Below are positions 7,338 to 13,585 of a DNA stretch of 13,585 nt, piece by piece. Numbering within the stretch: position 1 is the stretch's first letter; the number at the start of each line of letters is the position of its first letter. The notes below the pieces were generated by a model. The model worked only from the letters and a program-made list of their open reading frames with translations. It did not search any database and was not told the origin of the DNA. The translations under genes were made by a program, and so were the position numbers. Source of the DNA: Gemmatimonadaceae bacterium (GTDB lineage Bacteria > Gemmatimonadota > Gemmatimonadetes > Gemmatimonadales > Gemmatimonadaceae); assembly GCA_019689955.1 (NCBI GenBank), contig JADGGM010000018.1, positions 1 to 13,585 of the forward strand. The letters are read 5' to 3'.

Positions 7338-9830
7338 ATGCCTTTGCCATCCACCCCTCCGGCTCATCCCGTGTCGCTGAGCAAGAACGCGCGCATCGTT
7401 CTCGAGAAGCGGTATCTCGTGAAGGACGCGACCGGAAAGCCTACGGAGCGTCCGGAAGATCTCTTCTGGAGGGTGGCGACGACCGTGGCCGAGGCGGATC
7501 GGCGGTACGGGGCGAGCGACGGCGCGGTGGAGACGGTGGCCGAGGAGTTCTACCGTCTCATGACCGACCGCCGGTTCGAGCCCAACTCGCCGACGCTCAT
7601 GAACGCGGGCCGTCCCCTGGGGCAGCTCTCCGCGTGCTTCGTGCTCCCGGTGGAGGACGCGCTCTCGAACGGGCAGAACGGGATCTACGACACGCTCCGC
7701 GCCATGGCGCTCATCCATCAGAGCGGCGGCGGGACCGGCTTCTCCTTCTCGCGGCTGCGTCCCAAGGGCTCGATGGTGCGCTCGACGACCGGCGTCGCCT
7801 CGGGGCCCGTGTCGTTCATGAAGCTGTACGACGCCTCCACCGACGCGGTGAAGCAGGGTGGCACGCGGCGCGGCGCGAACATGGGGATCCTGCGCGTCGA
7901 CCACCCCGACATCATGGAGTTCATCACCTGCAAGGAGGACCTGACGCAGGTGGTGAACTTCAACATCTCGGTGGCCGTCACGACGACGTTCATGCAGGCG
8001 GTGAAGCTCGGCACGAGCTACGACCTCATCGATCCCACCACGCGGAAGGTCGTCGGGCAGCTCGACGCGCGCACCGTGTGGAACAAGATGATCGAGGGGG
8101 CGTGGCGGACCGGGGAGCCCGGGGTGTTCTTCATCGATGAGGCGAACCGGTACAACCCCGTGCCGCACCTCGGCAGCTACGAGGCGACGAACCCGTGCGG
8201 GGAGCAGCCGCTCCTCCCCTACGACGTGTGCAACCTCGGGAGCATCAACGTCGGCTACTACGTGAAGGACGGCGCGCTCGACTGGGATGCGCTGCGGCGC
8301 GACGTGCACCTGGCGACGCACTTCCTCGACAACATCATCGACGTCAACAAGTACCCGCTCCCCGAGATCGACGCGCTCTCCAAGCGCATCCGCCGGATCG
8401 GGCTCGGCATCATGGGGTTCGCCGACCTCCTCGTGCGCCTCGGCATCCCGTACGATTCCGAGGACGGCGTGGAGATGGGGCGGAAGCTCATGCGTTTCGT
8501 GGACGTGGAGGCGAAGCGCGAGAGCGAGCGGCTGGCGAACGAGCGCGGGCCGTTCCCCGAGTGGGCGCGCTCGATCTGGGGCCCGGACGAGACATGCGCG
8601 CGCGCGCCCAACGGCCAGCGCATCCGCCCGATGCAGCTCCTCCGCAACTGCAACGTCACCACCGTCGCGCCCACGGGGACGATCTCGATCATCGCCGGGT
8701 GCAGCTCGGGGCTCGAGCCGCTCTTCGCGGTGGCCTTCATGCGCAACCAGGCCGGCGTGATGATGCCCGACGTGAACGAGGACTTCGTGGCGATCGCCAA
8801 GCGCGAGGGGTGGTATTCCGACGCGCTCATGGAGCGGATCGCGCGCGAGGGGACGGTGGCCTTCCCCGAGGTGCCGGAGCGGTGGCAGCGCGTGTTCGTG
8901 ACCGCGAACCAGATCGCACCGGAGTGGCACATCCGGATGCAGGCGGCTTTCCAGGAGCACTGCGACTCGGCGATCTCGAAAACCACGAACTTCGCGCACA
9001 CGGCGACGGTGGACGACGTGCGCACGATCTACGAGTTGGCGTACGAGCTGAAGTGCAAGGGGGTAACGGTGTATCGCGACGGCTCGCGCGACAACCAGGT
9101 GCTCTCCACCGGCGCGACGGAGCAGGCCAAGGCGGCCCGCGACGGCGCGTCCGCGGCGGAGAAGCGGGAGATCGGGGAGCTCCGGGGGCAGTTGGCCGAG
9201 GCGCACGCGGAGATCGAGCGGCTCAAGAAGGCGCTCTACGAGAGCGAGGCCGAGAACGCGCAGCGCCGCGCCAAGCGCTCGCGCCCCGACCTCCTGCGCG
9301 GCACCACGCGCCGCATGGAGACTCCGCTCGGCACGATGTACGTGACCATCACCGAAGATGACCGCGGTCAGCCGTTCGAGGTGTTCATCACCCTCGGCAA
9401 GGCCGGCGGCGCGGCGATGGCGGACGTGGAGGCGATGGGGCGGCTGATCTCGCTCTCGCTGCGCTCCGGGATCCCGATCATGGAGGTGCACAAGCAGCTC
9501 CGCGGGATCGCGTCGGACCGCCCGATCGGGCTCGGCCCCAACAAGGTGCTCTCGGTGCCCGACGCGATCGGGATCGCGATCGAGATGTGGTGGCGCGAGA
9601 AGCAGGGGGTCCAGCAGGACCTGCTCGGCGAGAGCGCCGCGGCGGCGAGCGGGATCCCCGCGCGCGAGCAGGTGACGGCGAGCGCCGACGGTGGCCAGAT
9701 GCAGATGAGCTTCGACGCCGTGCACGACGCCGGGGCGTTCATGGGGACGTGCCCGGACTGCGGGGCACAGCTCGAGTACGCGGAAGGGTGCGTGAAGTGC
9801 CACGTGTGCGGGTTCTCGGAGTGCGGGTGA
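7338..9830 (+). CDS. nrdJ: Vitamin B12-dependent class II ribonucleotide reductase
   Basis: Reduces ribonucleotides to deoxyribonucleotides using an adenosylcobalamin-generated thiyl radical; a single 830-residue cytoplasmic chain with no small subunit nearby. Catalytic-barrel landmarks are Cys100 in SACF (redox pair), Cys287 in NPCGE (radical cysteine, with Asn285 and Glu289), Cys298 in DVCNLGS (redox partner, 11 residues after the radical Cys as usual for class II), and the APTGTISIIAGCSSG loop. A helical, charged heptad-like segment (about 605-650) links to a TSCPD domain (about 654-755). The C-terminus carries six cysteines (805, 808, 818, 821, 824, 829) in a CxxC...CxxCxxC...C array, typical of the redox-active or zinc-binding tail of this subfamily. 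No N-terminal ATP cone is evident. It has its own leader and a strong terminator, so it is probably monocistronic. Confidence 0.95.
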   Translation: MPLPSTPPAHPVSLSKNARIVLEKRYLVKDATGKPTERPEDLFWRVATTVAEADRRYGASDGAVETVAEEFYRLMTDRRFEPNSPTLMNAGRPLGQLSACFVLPVEDALSNGQNGIYDTLRAMALIHQSGGGTGFSFSRLRPKGSMVRSTTGVASGPVSFMKLYDASTDAVKQGGTRRGANMGILRVDHPDIMEFITCKEDLTQVVNFNISVAVTTTFMQAVKLGTSYDLIDPTTRKVVGQLDARTVWNKMIEGAWRTGEPGVFFIDEANRYNPVPHLGSYEATNPCGEQPLLPYDVCNLGSINVGYYVKDGALDWDALRRDVHLATHFLDNIIDVNKYPLPEIDALSKRIRRIGLGIMGFADLLVRLGIPYDSEDGVEMGRKLMRFVDVEAKRESERLANERGPFPEWARSIWGPDETCARAPNGQRIRPMQLLRNCNVTTVAPTGTISIIAGCSSGLEPLFAVAFMRNQAGVMMPDVNEDFVAIAKREGWYSDALMERIAREGTVAFPEVPERWQRVFVTANQIAPEWHIRMQAAFQEHCDSAISKTTNFAHTATVDDVRTIYELAYELKCKGVTVYRDGSRDNQVLSTGATEQAKAARDGASAAEKREIGELRGQLAEAHAEIERLKKALYESEAENAQRRAKRSRPDLLRGTTRRMETPLGTMYVTITEDDRGQPFEVFITLGKAGGAAMADVEAMGRLISLSLRSGIPIMEVHKQLRGIASDRPIGLGPNKVLSVPDAIGIAIEMWWREKQGVQQDLLGESAAAASGIPAREQVTASADGGQMQMSFDAVHDAGAFMGTCPDCGAQLEYAEGCVKCHVCGFSECG

Positions 9831-9867
9831 GCCGAGCGCTCGACGCGGCTTCACTACCTCACGGGCG

Positions 9868-9902
9868 CAGGCGGCTGATCGATCAGCCGCCTGTCGTATT
9901 TT
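9868..9902 (+). terminator. Rho-independent terminator of nrdJ
   Basis: CAGGCGGCTGATC is followed directly by its exact reverse complement, a 26-bp perfect palindrome (9868-9893), then TCGTATTTT. It sits 37 bp after the nrdJ stop. The opposite side is not T-rich, so it should act only on plus-strand transcripts. Confidence 0.85.
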
Positions 9903-9969
9903 GAGCCGCAGTCTTGGGCGGGGGCGCACCATCATACTCACGTGGTGCGGCGCGTGCATTGGTCGAGCG

Positions 9970-10512
9970 CTATTGTCTCAAGAGTGCTGCGACCAGCTGC
10001 ATGGGGAGAAAGAGCCGATTCGGGCTCTCAGGGAGCGGGAGAAACTCGTAGCGCTCGTAAAAGGAACGCGCCGCAACATCCTTGGCATCGACGATCACCA
10101 GCGCGGACGCGACCGCCTCGCTCGCTGCCAGGCTCTTGGCCAGTGCGTCGAGGAGCAGGAGCTCGCCGTAACGGCGTCCACGTGCGCGTCGATCGACGGC
10201 GAGGCGGCCGAGGAGCGTTGCCGGGACGTATGGGTACTTCGGAAGGCGCTTGGCCGTTCGTGGCGGGAGATCGAAGAGTTGGACGCTCGCCGCCGCGAGA
10301 GTGTAGAACCCAAGAATCGCTCGCGCCGATCCCTCGACGAGAAGGAAGGTGGCGGCGACCCGCTTCACCACGTCCTGTCTGGCGTGCTGGCGGAGGTAAC
10401 GATCGAGGACGGGTGAGCCGGACGAGAAGTTTGTGCGATCGTGGTGCCGATCGAGTGCTTCGATACGCAGCGCGGGCGTGCGGGCGCGCGCTGGCCGATC
10501 CTCCCTGGTCAC
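9970..10512 (-). CDS. TacT-type GNAT acetyltransferase toxin
   Basis: A 180-residue GNAT protein of the type II toxin family that acetylates aminoacyl-tRNA and blocks translation. Family signatures are the LDRYLRQHARQDVVKRVAATF segment (36-56), a GFYTL strand (68-72), YPYVPATLLGRLAVD (93-107), the acetyl-CoA loop (111-116), LLLLDAL (118-124) and FYERYEF (151-157), which holds the candidate catalytic tyrosine. The acetyl-CoA loop reads RGRRYG where the usual pattern is Q/R-x-x-G-x-G, so the middle glycine is Arg114; Glu156 stands where glycine is common. The fold call is secure but activity could be altered. GTG 10512 overlaps the antitoxin TGA (GTGA on the minus strand), the usual coupled arrangement. 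It ends 68 bp from the nrdJ terminator. Confidence 0.88.
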   Translation of the reverse strand: MTREDRPARARTPALRIEALDRHHDRTNFSSGSPVLDRYLRQHARQDVVKRVAATFLLVEGSARAILGFYTLAAASVQLFDLPPRTAKRLPKYPYVPATLLGRLAVDRRARGRRYGELLLLDALAKSLAASEAVASALVIVDAKDVAARSFYERYEFLPLPESPNRLFLPMQLVAALLRQ

Positions 10513-10832
10513 CCGCCGATGAGAGCCCGGTAATGGGCCGCCGCACGCTCGAGCCGCGGGCCCGGCTTGGGCGGGTGCAGGAGCGCTTCCACGAGCGCCG
10601 CGCTGTCGCGAGCGCCCAACGCAATGATCCCTGCGCGTTCGAGCAGGCGCGTGGCAGCCTCCTCGCTCGCGCGCACGACGAGCTCCGTCAAGGTCTGGCC
10701 ACGCAGGTCGGCTGCCTGTTGGAGCAACGCCTTCTGCGCATCGGTCAGCCGCGCTTCGAGCCGCGTTGTCTTCTTCCGCCTTGCCGGGCGGTGATCGGCT
10801 GGCCTTCCATTTCCGGTCGTGTGTGATGTCAT
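10509..10832 (-). CDS. TacA-type DUF1778 ribbon-helix-helix antitoxin
   Basis: A 107-residue antitoxin. Residues 23-62 (TTRLEARLT strand, then two helices with RGQTLTE between) form the ribbon-helix-helix DNA-binding domain of DUF1778. Residues 68-107, including the HPPKPGPRLERAAAHYRAL segment, match the C-terminal part that in TacA proteins wraps and inhibits the GNAT toxin. The basic first 20 residues are poorly conserved. Start ATG 10832 is supported by GGGAGGAG just upstream, with 4 bases between GGAGG and ATG. It is the first gene of a two-gene operon with the toxin, and the palindrome in its promoter suggests it represses its own transcription, alone or with the toxin. Confidence 0.9.
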   Translation of the reverse strand: MTSHTTGNGRPADHRPARRKKTTRLEARLTDAQKALLQQAADLRGQTLTELVVRASEEAATRLLERAGIIALGARDSAALVEALLHPPKPGPRLERAAAHYRALIGG

Positions 10833-10858
10833 GGCTCCTCCCGCCCTGGACCGAGTGA

Positions 10859-10887
10859 AATGTACGGCAATTGGCCGTACATCACAA
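10859..10887 (-). promoter_or_regulatory. Toxin-antitoxin promoter with embedded operator palindrome
   Basis: Read on the minus strand, TTGTGA (10887-10882) and TACATT (10864-10859) are separated by exactly 17 bp and each match the sigma-70 -35 and -10 consensus at 4 of 6 positions. The inverted repeat ATGTACGGC / GCCGTACAT (10860-10882, 5-bp spacer) fills the spacer and overlaps both boxes. Transcription would start about 20 bp before the antitoxin ATG. Binding by the ribbon-helix-helix protein here would block RNA polymerase, as known for this toxin-antitoxin class. Confidence 0.7.
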
Positions 10888-11083
10888 CGAGCCCATCGGA
10901 CGACGGGTTAGAGAGCTCGCCTCGCCTGCTCCTCCGGTACAGTAGCCGCCCCGTATCGACCATGCATCATCATTTCGCTCCAACCAGGTACGCGCCGCTG
11001 CCTCGCCTGGCTGTGTGGGCCGACGGAATTCGGCCGCAAGAAACCGATTGCCACGCAACGCGGCGACGGAGAGACTTCTCGGC

Positions 11084-12136
11084 ATGAGAGCGCGCCGAGT
11101 GAAGGGTGAGCGAGGACGCGACGTGAGGCACGCGGCCGTCGGCGATGGTCGGCACGATCACATCGTGCCACTGCCGCCGGGCTTCGATTACGCGTGGGCC
11201 GTGCGCTTTCTCGCGGCGCGCGTGGTGCCGTCGATCGAGAGCGTGGCGCCGATGACGTACCGCCGCGTGGTGTGGATCGATGCGACCGATGTCGGCGCCG
11301 CGGTGCGCGCTCCGGTGTCGCTCGTGTTCCGCGTGGTGCGCGGTCGCGGTGGGGGCGCGCGACTCGCGATGCGGATGGTGCCCTCGCTGCCGGCGCCGGT
11401 GGCGCGGCGTGTGGCGATACGCATGTTCGACCTCGACGCGGACCTCGCCGCGTTCCACTCGATGGCGCGGCGCGACGCGGTGCTGCGCCCGGTGATCGCC
11501 GCGACGGGGCGGGGGCTCCGCTTGCCGCAGCTCCTCGATCCCTTCGAGGCGCTCGTGCGCGCGGTGCTCGGGCAGCAGGTGAGCGTGCAGGCGGCGAGCA
11601 CGATGACGGACCGCGTGGTCCGCGCGCTGGGCGTGCCCGCGCCGAGCGACGCCGATGAGGACGATGATGCAACGCCGCGCCTCGCGTTTCCGCGTCCTGC
11701 GGCGATCGCGGAGGCGGGGATCGGAGCGCTGCGCGCGCTCGGCATCACGGCGGCGAAAGCGCGGGCGTTGTGCGGGATCGCGCGCGCCATCGAGGATGGG
11801 CAGCTCGATCTCGCGGCACTGCGTCGCCGCCCGCCGGAGGAGGTGCACGAGGCGCTCCTGGCGCTCCCGGGGATCGGTCCCTGGACCGCGTCGTACGTGC
11901 GCATGCGCGCGCTCGGCGACCGGGACGCGTTTCCCGCGGAAGACCTCGGCGTGGTCAAAGCGATGGCCGCGCGCGGCGTCGCGCGGGCCGAGATCGCCGC
12001 CGTGGCCGAACGGTGGCGGCCGTGGCGAGCCTACGCCACGCTCCACCTCTGGCACTCGCTCGCCGCACCGCACCCGCGTGCGACGTCCGCCGCACGACGC
12101 CGCACGCCGGGCGCGATCCGCCACGGCGCGCGATAG
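11084..12136 (+). CDS. alkA: DNA-3-methyladenine glycosylase II (AlkA-type)
   Basis: Base-excision repair glycosylase that removes alkylated purines and some pyrimidine adducts. Alignment by eye with E. coli AlkA is clear throughout: an N-terminal domain (about residue 33 on, FDYAWAVRFLAARVVPSIESV), LDPFEALVRAVLGQQVSV in the helical core, the helix-hairpin-helix LPGIGPWTASY (PGIGPW at 262-267), catalytic Asp287 in AEDLGVVKAM, and ERWRPWRAYATLHLWH near the end. No Ada domain is fused. ATG 11084 was chosen because GGAGAG lies 10 bases upstream; GTG 11099 and GTG 11015 are alternatives, and the first 30 residues are not conserved. At 350 residues it is longer than E. coli AlkA (282), from this N-terminal stretch, an acidic insert at 187-196 and an Arg-rich C-terminus. 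It converges on the amidohydrolase gene 4 bp away. Confidence 0.9.
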   Translation: MRARRVKGERGRDVRHAAVGDGRHDHIVPLPPGFDYAWAVRFLAARVVPSIESVAPMTYRRVVWIDATDVGAAVRAPVSLVFRVVRGRGGGARLAMRMVPSLPAPVARRVAIRMFDLDADLAAFHSMARRDAVLRPVIAATGRGLRLPQLLDPFEALVRAVLGQQVSVQAASTMTDRVVRALGVPAPSDADEDDDATPRLAFPRPAAIAEAGIGALRALGITAAKARALCGIARAIEDGQLDLAALRRRPPEEVHEALLALPGIGPWTASYVRMRALGDRDAFPAEDLGVVKAMAARGVARAEIAAVAERWRPWRAYATLHLWHSLAAPHPRATSAARRRTPGAIRHGAR

Positions 12137-12140
12137 CGCG

Positions 12141-13511
12141 TTACCGCGCGACGGTCTGGGTGGCGGACGGCGCCTTGTACACCGTCCCCCCCTTCATGAC
12201 GAAGGTCACCCGCTCGGTGGCGGTGATGTCGCGCATCACGTCACCGGGGACGGCGACGATGTCGGCGAGCTTGCCGGGGGCGAGCGTCCCGACGCGATCC
12301 TCCCACCCGAGGAGCTTGGCGGCGGCGGAGGTGCCGGCCACGAGCGCCTGTGTGGGGGTGAGCCCGCCCCATTCGACCATCAAGCGGAACTCGCGCGCGT
12401 TGGTGCCGTGATCGCCGACCCCCTCGTCGGTACCGAGGGCGATGGGGACGTGGTACTGGAGGGCGAGCTTCACCGCGTGCCGCATCGCCTGCGCCGCGGC
12501 GATCGCCTTCTGGGCGCGGAGCCCCGTGAGGCGCCCGCGCTTCGCGGCCTGCTCCACGACCTCGCCCGCGCTCAGCGTGGGGACGAGGTACGTGCCGCGC
12601 GCGGCCATCATGCGCGCGCCCTCCTCGTCGAGAAACGAGCCGTGCTCGATGCTGGCGACGCCGGCCTGGACCGCGAGCTTGATCCCCTCGGTGCCGTGGG
12701 CGTGCGCGGCGACCTTGCGGCCGAGCTTCGCGGCCTCCTGCACGATCGCCTGCATCTCCTCGAGCGTGTACTGTGTGGCGCCGACGGCGTCGCCCTCGGA
12801 GAGCACGCCGCCGGTCGCGCAGATCTTGATCACGTCGGCGCCGTACTTCACCTGGTAGCGGACGGCCTTGCGCACTTCGTCGACGCCGTCGGCGACGCCG
12901 GTGCGGTAGTCGGCGTCCATGAGGCCGGGGCGGTAGCCGTTCTCGTCGCAGTGGCCGCCGGTGATGCCGAACGCGTAGCCGGCGGCCTCCATGCGCGGGC
13001 CGGGGACCACGCCGTCGGTGATGGCCTGGCGAAGTGCCATGTCATCGAAATTGGGGGCGCCGAGGTTGCGAACGCTCGTGAAGCCGGCCATGAGCGTCTG
13101 GCGCGCGTTCGCCGCGCCGAGGATGGCACTGTACCCCGGGTAGTCACGCACCAGCTCGAGGTCCGAGCGCGGATCGGAGAGCGGGCGCCCGATGAGGTGC
13201 ACGTGGGCGTCGATGAAGCCGGGGAGGAGCGTGGCGTTCCCGAGGTCGATGACGCGCGCGCGCGGAGGGGTCGCGATCTTCGCGGCCGGGCCCACGGCGG
13301 TGATGTGGTCGCCGGTCACCACGATCGCGGCGTCGGCGATCGGGGCCGCGCCGGTGCCGTCGAACAGATACGCGGCGCGGAGCACGGTGACGGCGGCGGT
13401 GTCCGTCTGCGCGCGGAGCGCGGCGGGGGCGGCGAGGGTAGCGATGAACGCGGCGGCGAGCGCCGCGCGAGCGGTGAGGGCGGTGATGCCGGGGAGGGAG
13501 TGTCGTAGCAT
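12141..13511 (-). CDS. Secreted metal-dependent amidohydrolase (imidazolonepropionase/Xaa-Pro dipeptidase-like)
   Basis: A 456-residue amidohydrolase-superfamily TIM-barrel enzyme. A signal peptide covers about residues 1-34 (hydrophobic core 15-32, then Leu-Arg-Ala before Gln35), so it should act in the periplasm. The binuclear metal set is complete: His103 and His105 in DAHVH, Lys229 in VIKICATGG (the usual carbamylated lysine), His270 in AAHAHG, His290 in IEHGS, and Asp362 in LGTDEG. The small beta-sandwich domain is seen at 41-97 and again at 408-446 (GTLAPGKLADIVA). This branch includes Xaa-Pro and Xaa-Arg dipeptidases and prolidase-like enzymes, often paired with peptide scavenging; the exact substrate cannot be read from sequence. 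ATG 13511 gives an intact signal peptide but no clear Shine-Dalgarno. No operon partner is visible on its upstream side within the window. Confidence 0.88.
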   Translation of the reverse strand: MLRHSLPGITALTARAALAAAFIATLAAPAALRAQTDTAAVTVLRAAYLFDGTGAAPIADAAIVVTGDHITAVGPAAKIATPPRARVIDLGNATLLPGFIDAHVHLIGRPLSDPRSDLELVRDYPGYSAILGAANARQTLMAGFTSVRNLGAPNFDDMALRQAITDGVVPGPRMEAAGYAFGITGGHCDENGYRPGLMDADYRTGVADGVDEVRKAVRYQVKYGADVIKICATGGVLSEGDAVGATQYTLEEMQAIVQEAAKLGRKVAAHAHGTEGIKLAVQAGVASIEHGSFLDEEGARMMAARGTYLVPTLSAGEVVEQAAKRGRLTGLRAQKAIAAAQAMRHAVKLALQYHVPIALGTDEGVGDHGTNAREFRLMVEWGGLTPTQALVAGTSAAAKLLGWEDRVGTLAPGKLADIVAVPGDVMRDITATERVTFVMKGGTVYKAPSATQTVAR

Positions 13512-13548
13512 GAGTCGGACGCGGGTTCGGGGTGGCGGCGGTGAGAGA

Positions 13549-13560
13549 GCGGACGTCCGC
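13549..13560. promoter_or_regulatory. 12-bp perfect palindrome upstream of the amidohydrolase
   Basis: GCGGACGTCCGC lies 38-49 bp before the amidohydrolase ATG, a suitable place for an operator. In such GC-rich DNA short palindromes are common, so this may be chance; no promoter boxes could be assigned around it. Confidence 0.2.
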
Positions 13561-13585
13561 GCGGTCCGGCAGCGACGCGGCGCGC

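Noticed and set aside
7123..7350. 75-codon minus-strand frame in the nrdJ leader
   Set aside because: No ribosome-binding site, no recognisable domain, and it overlaps the nrdJ start and Shine-Dalgarno.
9925..9949. CGCACCA/TGGTGCG inverted repeat downstream of the GNAT toxin on the minus strand
   Set aside because: Seven-bp stem with an 11-base loop and no T-tract on the minus strand; too weak to call a terminator.
7314..9959. 881-codon open frame on the minus strand opposite nrdJ
   Set aside because: Composition is His/Arg/Ala/Val-rich with no recognisable domain. It mirrors the third-position GC of nrdJ, whose homology is unambiguous.
11655..13508. 617-codon plus-strand open frame spanning the end of alkA and the antisense of the amidohydrolase
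   Set aside because: It crosses two well-supported genes in non-coding frames and shows no domain.

Overview
This very GC-rich window (short AT-rich islands occur only in a few spacers) carries nine genes and looks like ordinary chromosome from a diderm, soil-type bacterium. The gene content fits Gemmatimonadota best: secreted proteins with PD40 propellers and outer-membrane barrels, an amidohydrolase with a signal peptide, a B12-dependent ribonucleotide reductase and GTG starts. That assignment is an inference from style and gene content, since no rRNA or marker phylogeny is available here.

Left block (about 1-5250, + strand): a 5'-truncated N-acetylmuramoyl-L-alanine amidase, a 985-residue secreted protein combining an HExxH peptidase domain, a TolB-like propeller and a C-terminal barrel, and a gamma-carbonic-anhydrase-family hexapeptide protein. 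The first two overlap by GTGA and the third starts 2 bp after the second, so this reads as one operon with a cell-envelope theme. Next (5355-6880) is a two-gene unit: a six-Asp-box (BNR) propeller with a basic C-terminal tail, translationally coupled to a MoaD/ThiS-like ubiquitin-fold protein ending in Gly-Gly. This is the least understood pair in the window.

A long spacer (6881-7337) with near-match DnaA boxes and an AT-rich imperfect palindrome leads into nrdJ (7338-9830), a class II ribonucleotide reductase that ends at a strong 26-bp perfect-palindrome terminator. On the minus strand (9970-10832) is a complete TacA/TacT-type toxin-antitoxin operon: a ribbon-helix-helix DUF1778 antitoxin and a GNAT toxin. 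Its promoter has a 17-bp spacer filled by a near-perfect 23-bp palindrome, as expected for autoregulation. The window closes with an AlkA-type 3-methyladenine DNA glycosylase (+) and a secreted metal-dependent amidohydrolase (-), which converge tail to tail with 4 bp between them.

Functionally the window mixes envelope remodelling and secretion, DNA precursor synthesis and DNA repair, with one accessory module (the toxin-antitoxin pair) between two housekeeping genes. No tRNA, rRNA, CRISPR array, insertion sequence or phage gene was recognised.
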